From positions 1 through 36,198 of the forward strand of contig JAFRJK010000007.1 in the NCBI GenBank assembly GCA_017432305.1: 36,198 nucleotides of DNA, given 5' to 3'. Both the position numbers and the translations under genes were made by a program. How positions within the stretch are numbered: position 1 is the first letter of the stretch; every line of letters starts with the position of its first letter. Under the pieces are notes generated by a model. It was not told where the DNA came from, did not search any database, and was given only the letters and a program-made list of their open reading frames with translations. This document shows positions 29,359 to 36,198 of the stretch, one piece after another. This DNA comes from Candidatus Saccharimonadota bacterium (GTDB lineage: Bacteria > Patescibacteriota > Saccharimonadia > Saccharimonadales > Saccharimonadaceae).

Positions 29359-32300
29359 TGGATAAGGGAAATTTTGAGGCAGGACAGCCAATCGACATCA
29401 ACGAAAATGACGATAAAAAACAAGAACTAATCGAGCGAACTCAAAAAAATATCGATGACGCTCAAGAATTTATTAAGGAACATCCAGAAATCGAACCGGA
29501 TCTTGCGGCGATGGTAAAGAAACTTACCGAGCTCGAAGATTCAATTGAAAACGGGAACTTCGACGAAGCGGAGATGAAGAAAAACGAAAACTTCCTCGAA
29601 AAACTCGAGATGTTTAATAAGGAAGTTAAACGTTCGGTAGCGTTTAACGAGGCACAAGAGCGAAACGAAAGAGCTCGCGGAGAGTGGAACCGCCTAGAGA
29701 ATGATGCGAAGAGCGGTAAGAAGGTTTTGGATGAAGACTTTGAAAAGGCGGAGGCAGAAATTCACGAGAGTGAAGATGCTATGCGCGCTAATGACGAGAG
29801 AGTTAAGAGTGAGATAGGAAAAACTGAGGATGTGGCTACGGCTGAAATAGATAAAGCTGCAACTGAAGGCAAGCTTGGAGAACTCAGAGCAAAAAATGCC
29901 GAAGCGATTGCTGAATATAATAAAATAGAAGCATTAGTTAATGCTGGTCAAGCAAAAGAAGAAGATCTTGTTGCGGCTGAAGAAAGAATTCGCGAAACTG
30001 AGAGAGAAATCGCGAAAGCACAATTCGAACTTAACGATTTAGCGGCAAAAGCTGAAGACAAACCAGAAGGTGAAAATACTGAAGGCGAGCTAGAGGTTGA
30101 GAACGCGGAGAGCATAGAAGAATCCGGGGAAAAGAAAGAAAGATTCAGCTTCTTTGATGGATACGAAGATAAAGATGCTAAAGATGCGGAAAAAGACGAC
30201 AAGCAAAAGACAGTTATTAAGAAAATTACGAAAGTTGTCGTTCCGACCGAAGGCCGAACACAAGAAGAAATTCAAGCAACCATCAACGCTTATAAAGCAC
30301 GTAGGGCTGGTAAAAAAGTCGAAGGCGGAGATAGCGAAAGTGATGGCGAAATGCTCGACGAGGAAAGCGCGTTTAATGGATATTTTGAAGAATCTTGGGA
30401 AGATAGAGATCTTCGCCGTTCGTTTGGTATACCTAATCTTGATGCGATGAAAGAGCAGATGGAAAAGGGTGAAATTTCCGAAGAAGAATATAATAAGGCA
30501 TACGAAGACGGGCGTGAGAAAATGCGTGATCTTCTTCGTAAAACTTGGGATAGAAACAAGGAAATCAACGCCGAAAGAAGAGATAAAGACGAAGAGTTCG
30601 AAACATATTTCGAAGAACAATGGAAAAACCAAGAAGCTCGCGATCAATATCGTGTCGATAAGCACCTAGAAGAATTAAAGGCAAAACTAGAAAGAGGCGA
30701 AATTAGCCGTGGCGAGTATGAAAAAGCAATCGTGGAAGAGAAAGAGAATTTCCGTAAGTATATTCGCGATCGTTGGGAAGGCCAAAAAGCGCTTGAAGAA
30801 AGAGACACAAAGAAGACTGAACCGATAAAGAAGGAAGAAAGATTTAGTTTCTTTGATGGATATGAGAAAGAAGAAACTGAAAAGAGAATGTCGCTTTCGG
30901 AAAAGATTAAAGGATTCTTCGGACGATATAATCGTGTTAGAAAAGGTGCGGAAAAAGGAATTAGTGGATGGAGAAGGGCAGTGCTCACGGGCGTTGCGGG
31001 CTCGATTCTCGGAGTATTCCTCGCTGGTGCAGCTACGACGAGTGGCGTCTTCGCAAACACGAATAATAAACAGGATTTCAACATACCGAATCAGCCGACA
31101 GTAGAAACAACCGCGACTGGAGATGTTGCGGAAGATTTAGTTGCAAGTGCGGATAGTGAAATTAGACTTGGTGTCGACTTAAACGAAACTTATGGCGTTC
31201 AAGTTGAAACTGAAGCTGAGGACGAAAATGAAATCCCAGACGTCGTCAAAGGTAAAACTTACGGCGAAGAAGTCGAGTTTAATATTGGTGCTAAAGAATG
31301 GTCTGGCGAAAGTGATTACTTCTCGGAGGCAAAGCACGGTAAACACGATTTAACTGCTCCGGTTTATGATATTGATAACCGTGGGAATTATGAAAAATCG
31401 GAACTCGCAAGACAAGGTGTCGAAGGACTTTCAGAAAGATTAGACGATCCAATTCTTCAAGCACAATTTGCGTCGCTTGGTGGAACAGATATTCAAATCG
31501 ACGGTGGTGGGGCTTATGGAATCTCAAACCTTGGCCAAATGAATTATCTCGAGCTTATGGCGCAATGTGATGATAACTATCGTGAGTCACTTGCAAAATA
31601 CTCGAAGAGCTTAATGTATGAACTTGTCGATAAATATGATGTACAAGTTGATACAGTAAAGAGAGGCGAAGTTCACCACTCACTTTATGCGATGAATATT
31701 GCAGATGATGGCGAAATGCCAAGGCTTAAATACTTTGTTGACGATGAAGTCACTTCGAAAGAAGACTACGAGGTGCTTAAATTCATGGACGGCGATGAAA
31801 GTGTGCTCGACCAAAACGAAATTGGTGGTTATAAATATAACTTCCTTAAAGCGGTTGGGCGAATTCCAGAAAATGCGACGGATGACGAAGCAATCACTAT
31901 CATGAAGAAAGTGAAAATTCTCGGTATCTCGCTTAAATGTGGCCAGATTATTTGGGAAGAAGGCGGAACAACTCACGTGGTTGTTAAACAGAAACAAAAT
32001 ACTTCGGGTGTTGAAGGAACTGGTACAGAGAATGAAGATTCTGGTACGGAAAATGAAGGTACTGGTCAAGAAGACACTGGTACTGAAAACGAAGGAACCG
32101 GAACTGAAGACACTGGTTCGGAAATCGGAACTGGTACAGAAAACGAAGGTACTGGTACGGAGAATGAGGGTACGGGTACTGAGAATGAAGGTACTGGTAC
32201 GGAGAATGAGGGTACGGGTACTGAAAACGAAGGAACCGGAACTGAGGATGAAGGCACTGGCGTAGAAGGAACTGGTGAAGAAACTACTGGTACCGAAAAC

Positions 32301-32720
32301 GAAAATACTGGTTCGGAAAATGAAACTGGTGATGAATACGATGGCAAGACTCCTGTTCTTCCAGGTAATCCTGACGATGGATGGAATGTAAATCCGAACG
32401 ATACCCCAGAAGAAGAAGGTCCAAAGAGTGAAGCGGGCGGTGAAAACGGAAATGTTGGTGATAACACACCTGGGTCGAGTAGTGAAAATATCTCAATCCC
32501 GGTAACTCCAGCAAATCCAGAAAATCCACCTGCACCAACCGACGACCACTATGATGATGACAATTCCGGCTGGAAAGGTTCAGGTCAAAGTGAAGAATCT
32601 GGTACTCAGGACGTTCCAGAAACGCCACCTGAGAACAAGGCTAACCCAGGCTCGGCGGGTGAAAATACTGACGAGGAGCAGATTAAAAAAGACCACGAAG
32701 ATATAATGAATAGATTCTAA
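29358..32720 (+). CDS. Large single-span surface protein with repeat-rich ectodomain
   Basis: This 1120-aa protein has no N-terminal signal. Residues 1-537 are highly charged and predicted coiled coil. They carry two copies of RFSFFDGYE (262-270 and 495-503) and two tandem 75-residue repeats (339-413, 414-488) with shared YFEExW and KGEIS/RGEIS-xxEY blocks. One hydrophobic segment (541-566) after basic GWRR suggests N-inside topology. The ectodomain starts with a folded region (about 640-885, including GGTDIQIDGGGAYGISN). Then come Thr/Gly/Glu/Asn 7-residue repeats (about 889-990) and a Pro/Asn/Ser-rich tail. No family recognised; a role in the envelope or host contact is inferred. Confidence 0.8.
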   Translation: MDKGNFEAGQPIDINENDDKKQELIERTQKNIDDAQEFIKEHPEIEPDLAAMVKKLTELEDSIENGNFDEAEMKKNENFLEKLEMFNKEVKRSVAFNEAQERNERARGEWNRLENDAKSGKKVLDEDFEKAEAEIHESEDAMRANDERVKSEIGKTEDVATAEIDKAATEGKLGELRAKNAEAIAEYNKIEALVNAGQAKEEDLVAAEERIRETEREIAKAQFELNDLAAKAEDKPEGENTEGELEVENAESIEESGEKKERFSFFDGYEDKDAKDAEKDDKQKTVIKKITKVVVPTEGRTQEEIQATINAYKARRAGKKVEGGDSESDGEMLDEESAFNGYFEESWEDRDLRRSFGIPNLDAMKEQMEKGEISEEEYNKAYEDGREKMRDLLRKTWDRNKEINAERRDKDEEFETYFEEQWKNQEARDQYRVDKHLEELKAKLERGEISRGEYEKAIVEEKENFRKYIRDRWEGQKALEERDTKKTEPIKKEERFSFFDGYEKEETEKRMSLSEKIKGFFGRYNRVRKGAEKGISGWRRAVLTGVAGSILGVFLAGAATTSGVFANTNNKQDFNIPNQPTVETTATGDVAEDLVASADSEIRLGVDLNETYGVQVETEAEDENEIPDVVKGKTYGEEVEFNIGAKEWSGESDYFSEAKHGKHDLTAPVYDIDNRGNYEKSELARQGVEGLSERLDDPILQAQFASLGGTDIQIDGGGAYGISNLGQMNYLELMAQCDDNYRESLAKYSKSLMYELVDKYDVQVDTVKRGEVHHSLYAMNIADDGEMPRLKYFVDDEVTSKEDYEVLKFMDGDESVLDQNEIGGYKYNFLKAVGRIPENATDDEAITIMKKVKILGISLKCGQIIWEEGGTTHVVVKQKQNTSGVEGTGTENEDSGTENEGTGQEDTGTENEGTGTEDTGSEIGTGTENEGTGTENEGTGTENEGTGTENEGTGTENEGTGTEDEGTGVEGTGEETTGTENENTGSENETGDEYDGKTPVLPGNPDDGWNVNPNDTPEEEGPKSEAGGENGNVGDNTPGSSSENISIPVTPANPENPPAPTDDHYDDDNSGWKGSGQSEESGTQDVPETPPENKANPGSAGENTDEEQIKKDHEDIMNRF
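32025..32340 (+). repeat. Minisatellite encoding GTGTENE repeats
   Basis: Tandem 21-bp units encode TGTENEG. The best copies form a 42-bp super-unit at 32148-32189 repeated at 32190-32231 with two differences. Near-identity at the DNA level suggests recent expansion, and length changes in multiples of 21 would keep the frame. Confidence 0.85.
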
Positions 32721-32787
32721 ACAAACACAAAAACGCGCAGGGGGAAATAAACACGATCATTTAAAAGGGAAGAAAGGAGCCCTAAAA

Positions 32788-34077
32788 ATGAGAACAAAAA
32801 CAAAAACCAAAACTTGGGAAGGAATACGTCGCTCGGCACGACATTTCATCCCAATGGCGGTACTCTCACTTGGCGCAGTAGCTGGAGTTGCTGCTTCTGC
32901 CAATGTAAGTGCCACCTCAACGGCGTGGGGTCCGGAACGTCCAGAATTTACCTGGGCTGAACCGGCAGAATACGTCACGTTCAACTCCATTATCGATAAC
33001 CCAAAAATCGGTAATGAGAGAAACTTCGTTCGTATCAGAAAAGCTGGTACGACCGATACATTAGTAGATAAAGTCGAGCTAGAAGTGGGCCAAGAGTACG
33101 AAGTTGCGATTTGGTTCCACAATAACGCAAAATCAAAACTAAACAAGTCCGAATATGGCGGAGTCGGGATTGCCGATAACGTGCGTCTTCGTATCGAACA
33201 GCCTGAGAAGGTAAACGCTGGTACGAGCGCAGTTATTAAAGGTATCATCTCCTCGACTAACGCAAATCCGAACGAAGTTTGGGATACAGCTTATGCTTAT
33301 TCCAAAACTACAGTTCTAACTCGCTACGTGCCAAACTCTGCGACTATTCATAGCCTTGGTAATATCGATGGCGAAATCCTAGATTCGAGCGCTTTGTTTG
33401 GTAAAGATGGTGCTAAACTTGGATATTGGAACGACATGTGGGGTTACGTCCCTGGTTGTAACGAATATTCTGGTTATGTTACTTATCGCTTCAAAGTCGA
33501 TCAACCAAACTTTAAGATTTCGAAAACTGTTTCGAAAGAAAAAGAACAAAACTATGTCGAAAAAATCACTGTTAAACCAGGCGATGTTCTCGACTTTAAG
33601 ATTGACTATGAAAACACTGGTACGATGAACCAACTTTCAATTATCGCTTATGATAATATGCCAAATGGTCTTTCATATGTTAATGGTACTTCGTTCTTTA
33701 AAGCAAACTTTAACACCGAAGGTAACTTCGTTTCAGATAAACTCTTTGACGGTGGTATCAACCTCGGCGACTTTAAACCTGGCGACAACATGTCTCTAAC
33801 TTATAAAGTCGAAGTTTCTGAAGACAAAGAGATTTTCCCATGTGGCGACACGAAAGTTTATAACAACGCATCAATCGCAACTGCGAACGGTACGGGTTAT
33901 GACAAAGTTGAGATTACAGTTCATCGCGATTGTGAACCAGACCAACCGAAAGAACTTCCAAAAACTGGTCCAACCGAACTTGTAGTTTCACTCATCGTTG
34001 TAGCTGGCATCGGAATTGGTGTTTCATACTACATCAAATCGAGAAAACAACTTAAAAATCTCACAAGCTCTAAATAA
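32788..34077 (+). CDS. Secreted LPKTG-anchored surface protein with DUF11-like domain
   Basis: This 429-aa protein has a signal peptide (basic RRSARH, hydrophobic MAVLSLGAVAGVAASA at about 23-38). A first extracellular region (about 50-225) contains the Asn/Thr-rich TTVLTRYVPNSATI. A DUF11-like beta domain (about 240-375) follows: ISKTVSKEK, VKPGDVLDFKIDYENTGT and LTYKVEV. The C-terminus is a textbook sorting signal: LPKTG (390-394), hydrophobic ELVVSLIVVAGIGIGVSYYI, basic KSRKQLK. A sortase would link it to peptidoglycan; none is in the window. AAAGGAGCC is the ribosome-binding site. Probably cotranscribed with the 1120-aa gene. Confidence 0.88.
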   Translation: MRTKTKTKTWEGIRRSARHFIPMAVLSLGAVAGVAASANVSATSTAWGPERPEFTWAEPAEYVTFNSIIDNPKIGNERNFVRIRKAGTTDTLVDKVELEVGQEYEVAIWFHNNAKSKLNKSEYGGVGIADNVRLRIEQPEKVNAGTSAVIKGIISSTNANPNEVWDTAYAYSKTTVLTRYVPNSATIHSLGNIDGEILDSSALFGKDGAKLGYWNDMWGYVPGCNEYSGYVTYRFKVDQPNFKISKTVSKEKEQNYVEKITVKPGDVLDFKIDYENTGTMNQLSIIAYDNMPNGLSYVNGTSFFKANFNTEGNFVSDKLFDGGINLGDFKPGDNMSLTYKVEVSEDKEIFPCGDTKVYNNASIATANGTGYDKVEITVHRDCEPDQPKELPKTGPTELVVSLIVVAGIGIGVSYYIKSRKQLKNLTSSK

Positions 34078-34096
34078 TTTAAATTAGAACTTTACT

Positions 34097-34155
34097 CCTT
34101 TCGAACGAAAGGTACTCGCTAGGGGTGAGAGAGCCTGGCGAGACCTTTTGTTTTT
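34097..34155 (+). terminator. Terminator of the surface-protein operon with competing hairpin
   Basis: AAAGGT (34108-34113) plus CTCGCTAGG (34115-34123) pair with CCTGGCGAG (34134-34142) plus ACCTTT (34143-34148), followed by Ts. A smaller hairpin, CCTTTCG/CGAAAGG (34097-34112), shares bases 34108-34112, so the two cannot form at once. Confidence 0.75.
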
Positions 34156-34213
34156 AATTTTTTATGGATTTTTCGTAGAAAATGGTTAAGGTTAGTGGTA
34201 TAATGAGGGGTAT

Positions 34214-35509
34214 ATGATGATGGGTGGCAGAACTAGTAGAAGACTGACGATTGTTGAGGGGAGAGAACTGAACCAGAATATGGCGAGGGAGCTTGTTGAG
34301 GCGTCGGAAAGAGCTGGATTTAAGACTGAACTAATTAAAGTTTTGGATGAAACAAAGATTGTTGACGGGAGATTAGAGGACTTATTTCCAGATATGATTT
34401 TATGGAGAAGTCCGATAAATTATTCGAGCGGAACGGCGGTTGAGAGAGCTTTATATTGGATAAATAAGAATCGAAAAATTACGATAAATACGAAAGTTGC
34501 GGGCGGAAGATCGTTTAATTCAAATAAATATTTCCAACATGAGATGTTTATGGACGATCCAGTAGTTAGAAAACATACCTTACCTTGTTTCCCAGCGTTT
34601 AATAAGGAATTTATTAAAAAAAGGTTGATTGGGGAGGGGCGAATTTCTTATCCGTTTGTCTTAAAACCAGATATGGGAACGCGTGGAATTGGAATAAAAT
34701 TGATTAGAAATGAACAGGAGCTAGACGATTTTAACGAGAATTTAGCAGCGTTTTCGGTCGAGAAATTTGTGAAGTCGACGTATGATTGGAGAGTGTTCAC
34801 ACTCGGAGGAATTGCGCTTGGTAATATGAAGAAGCTTGGTAACGAGGATGACCCGGCGGATTTTATCGCAAAAAGCGCAGGGAAGAAACGTTGGACCGAG
34901 GATGACGAAGGGTTAATTGAGGAGATGTACGAGATTGCGGTACATGCGGCGGCAGCTTGTGGGCTTGAATACGCGGGAGTGGATTTAATTCGGGATGACG
35001 AAACAGGAGAGTTTTATGTACTTGAGACGAACGTGGCCGGGGGGTGGCAGAACGGATTTTTTGAATCGACAGGAGTGAACGTTCCAGATAAAATTATGGA
35101 GTGGTTTTCTGATCGGGCGGAATTTTTTTCGGAGAGGAGAGTTAACGTTTCGGTTGAGAATTATGTTTTAAAAAGATTACCGATGCTTTCGAGAAAAATA
35201 AGAAGGGCATTTTCGGATATTACTGAATTTAAGTGGGCAGTAAATCGTTCGAGAGACCTTTGTAATGCGGATTTAGTAATTAGAGAGATGCCACTTATAA
35301 GAAAATTAGAGAGTGCATATCTTCTCGTCCAAGATGAGAACCTAAAGGGAACAGATTTAGCGAGAATTGAGGCGTTAATCGATTCAATAGAGAAATATGA
35401 TATTTCGGGATATGGGAACTTTGTCGGGAGAGATTCAGGTTCGCTCGAGGACTCAGCAATAGAAACGGCGTTTTATCTAGCGATTTGTAAGAAGTTAAAC
35501 CGAAGTTGA
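34214..35509 (+). CDS. RimK-like ATP-grasp ligase
   Basis: This 431-aa protein has an ATP-grasp core: YPFVLKPDMGTRGIGIKLI (ATP-binding lysine and glycine loop), EKFVKSTYDWRVFTLGG, and CGLEYAGVDLIRDDETGEFYVLETNVAGGWQ, with the metal-binding acidic and Asn residues in VLETN. A pre-ATP-grasp N-terminal domain precedes it, and a helical C-terminal extension of about 120 residues follows. RimK relatives add amino acids, often glutamate, to proteins or small molecules. The substrate is unknown. It starts with three ATGs, the first nine bases after TGG-TATAAT (34199-34204), with no ribosome-binding site. Confidence 0.82.
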   Translation: MMMGGRTSRRLTIVEGRELNQNMARELVEASERAGFKTELIKVLDETKIVDGRLEDLFPDMILWRSPINYSSGTAVERALYWINKNRKITINTKVAGGRSFNSNKYFQHEMFMDDPVVRKHTLPCFPAFNKEFIKKRLIGEGRISYPFVLKPDMGTRGIGIKLIRNEQELDDFNENLAAFSVEKFVKSTYDWRVFTLGGIALGNMKKLGNEDDPADFIAKSAGKKRWTEDDEGLIEEMYEIAVHAAAACGLEYAGVDLIRDDETGEFYVLETNVAGGWQNGFFESTGVNVPDKIMEWFSDRAEFFSERRVNVSVENYVLKRLPMLSRKIRRAFSDITEFKWAVNRSRDLCNADLVIREMPLIRKLESAYLLVQDENLKGTDLARIEALIDSIEKYDISGYGNFVGRDSGSLEDSAIETAFYLAICKKLNRS

Positions 35510-35571
35510 GGGTTGATTTTTTAGGGTAGTTGTGGTAAAATAAGGGATAGTTTATTAATTAAAGGAATTAT

Positions 35572-35880
35572 ATGAAGAAAGCAGTTGTGCTCATCGGCGG
35601 GAAACAATATGTCGCCTGTGAGAAAGAGACCCTCCGTGTGGACCTCCTCCCGGCAGGAACAAAGAAGCTCGAAACTGGTGCTTTGCTCGTGATTGATGGT
35701 GAGAAAATCTCCGTCGGAAATCCTGAAGTAAAAGGCGTGAAAGTTTCGGCTGAAGTCGTCGAAGAAAAGGTTGCTGGCGACAAAGTCCGCGTAATTCGAT
35801 ACCATTCGAAAAAGCGCGTCCATAAAGAAACTGGACATCGCCAGAAATATAGTGTAATAAAAATTACCTCAATTGCATAA
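35572..35880 (+). CDS. rplU: 50S ribosomal protein L21
   Basis: This 102-aa protein matches bL21: the start AVVLIGGKQYVACEKETLRVD, then KVRVIRYHSKKRVHKETGHRQKYSVIKI with the conserved GHRQ near the end, which contacts 23S rRNA. TGG-TAAAAT (35536-35541) is the -10, and AAAGGA (35561-35566) five bases before ATG is the ribosome-binding site, so this gene is leadered. rpmA, which usually follows rplU, is not next to it. Confidence 0.93.
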   Translation: MKKAVVLIGGKQYVACEKETLRVDLLPAGTKKLETGALLVIDGEKISVGNPEVKGVKVSAEVVEEKVAGDKVRVIRYHSKKRVHKETGHRQKYSVIKITSIA

Positions 35881-35892
35881 AAATGCATAGTA

Positions 35893-35925
35893 GCGGCCCC
35901 CAAAACAGGGGCCGCATTTGGTTAT
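35893..35925 (+). terminator. rplU terminator
   Basis: GCGGCCCC (35893-35900), a 7-nt loop, GGGGCCGC (35908-35915), followed by a short interrupted T tract. The weak T run makes it less certain than the others. Confidence 0.65.
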
Positions 35926-36015
35926 TTAGTGAGGTTTTTGTGGGTAAAAATTTTATTCTTATGTTCATTTTTTCGGGCTCAAAAACCATTATAAGCATAA
36001 CAACTATGAGAGTGA

Positions 36016-36198
36016 TGGGGAAGGAGCACTATTAGAACAATTTTTTTAAAATTCCACTCTTACACCCCAGGCGCTAACAACACACCGCTTTATAACTGGC
36101 TTAATGGTGCTCCGTTGGATTTTTGGAGGGGTGGGCTCTACAGTCGGTCGAACGGCGGTATCTGGAGTCGCACGGTCAACGCCTACTGGTGGGAGTCA
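36016..36198 (+). pseudogene. Fragment of a W/G-rich surface-protein domain, truncated by window edge
   Basis: The frame from 36016 to the edge reads TPGANNTPLYNWLNGAPLDF, then WRGGLYSRSNGGIWSRTVNAY and WWES. It resembles the repeated FISUMP/DUF1566-like surface modules often seen in Saccharibacteria (LNGAPxxF and WS-x-T-x-x-YW patterns), from recall. No ATG, GTG or TTG exists in frame; TGA at 36013 closes it upstream. Base composition is more GC-rich than the neighbouring sequence. It may be a remnant, a frameshifted gene, or a gene whose start I cannot see. A T7 tract (36041-36047) lies inside. Confidence 0.5.

Noticed and set aside
32025-32340. CRISPR-like array
   Set aside because: Units are contiguous 21-bp coding repeats without unique spacers, and no cas genes are near.
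32066-32628. Minus-strand frames across the minisatellite (Ser/Pro/Val-rich and His/Leu-rich)
   Set aside because: Repetitive antisense translation of the GTGTENE repeat, with no promoter.

Overview
The window looks like a chromosome segment from a Patescibacteria/CPR bacterium, probably Saccharibacteria (TM7). That assignment is an inference from several things. The genes are short and tightly packed and use the standard code (no in-frame TGA). Enzymes are trimmed: a 279-aa Fmt, a MetRS without a C-terminal extension, and a SUF operon without SufD. Many genes seem to be transcribed leaderless from extended -10 promoters. There are DUF5663-like proteins, an IleRS without the C-terminal zinc finger, and lineage-type surface proteins. 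No database search was possible.

Layout. 1-243 is the 3' end of a 16S rRNA gene. It is followed by a hairpin and an intrinsic terminator rather than by 23S rRNA, so the rRNA genes look unlinked. 446-3857 holds a small membrane protein with a TrmH/SpoU methyltransferase, a second small membrane protein, the tRNA-Ile/tRNA-Ala pair, a KGG-motif protein, a MazG-like hydrolase, a HExxH protein and a ROK sugar kinase. 4053-7507 has rpsA with a structured leader, an AlkD-like protein, metG and tRNA-Asn. 7596-11433 is an overlapping sufC-sufB-sufS-sufU operon, followed by a DUF5663-like gene.

11916-20333 contains fmt and def, a poorly explained gap, priA, a FemAB-like aminoacyltransferase, a winged-helix regulator with recJ, rpsU, and two tandem NMP-kinase genes. 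20346-25223 contains map, ftsA, ftsZ, an NrdR homologue without zinc-ribbon cysteines, a thioredoxin-fold protein without CxxC, and an HD hydrolase. ileS follows (25268-28177).

28178-34155 is the most accessory-looking part and the best candidate for an undescribed system. Two copies of one promoter module (15 identical bases around TTGACA, plus AGCATAAG in the spacer) drive two units. The first is an approximately 390-nt A-rich leader with possible pseudoknot pairing, ending in a 38-aa ORF and a strong terminator. The second is an acidic 129-aa protein, a 1120-aa protein with a 540-residue predicted cytoplasmic part, one membrane span and a repeat-rich ectodomain, and a secreted LPKTG-anchored protein. 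Together they look like a cell-envelope system.

The window ends with a RimK-like ATP-grasp gene, rplU, and an edge-truncated fragment resembling the repeated W/G-rich surface domains of this group. That fragment has no in-frame start.
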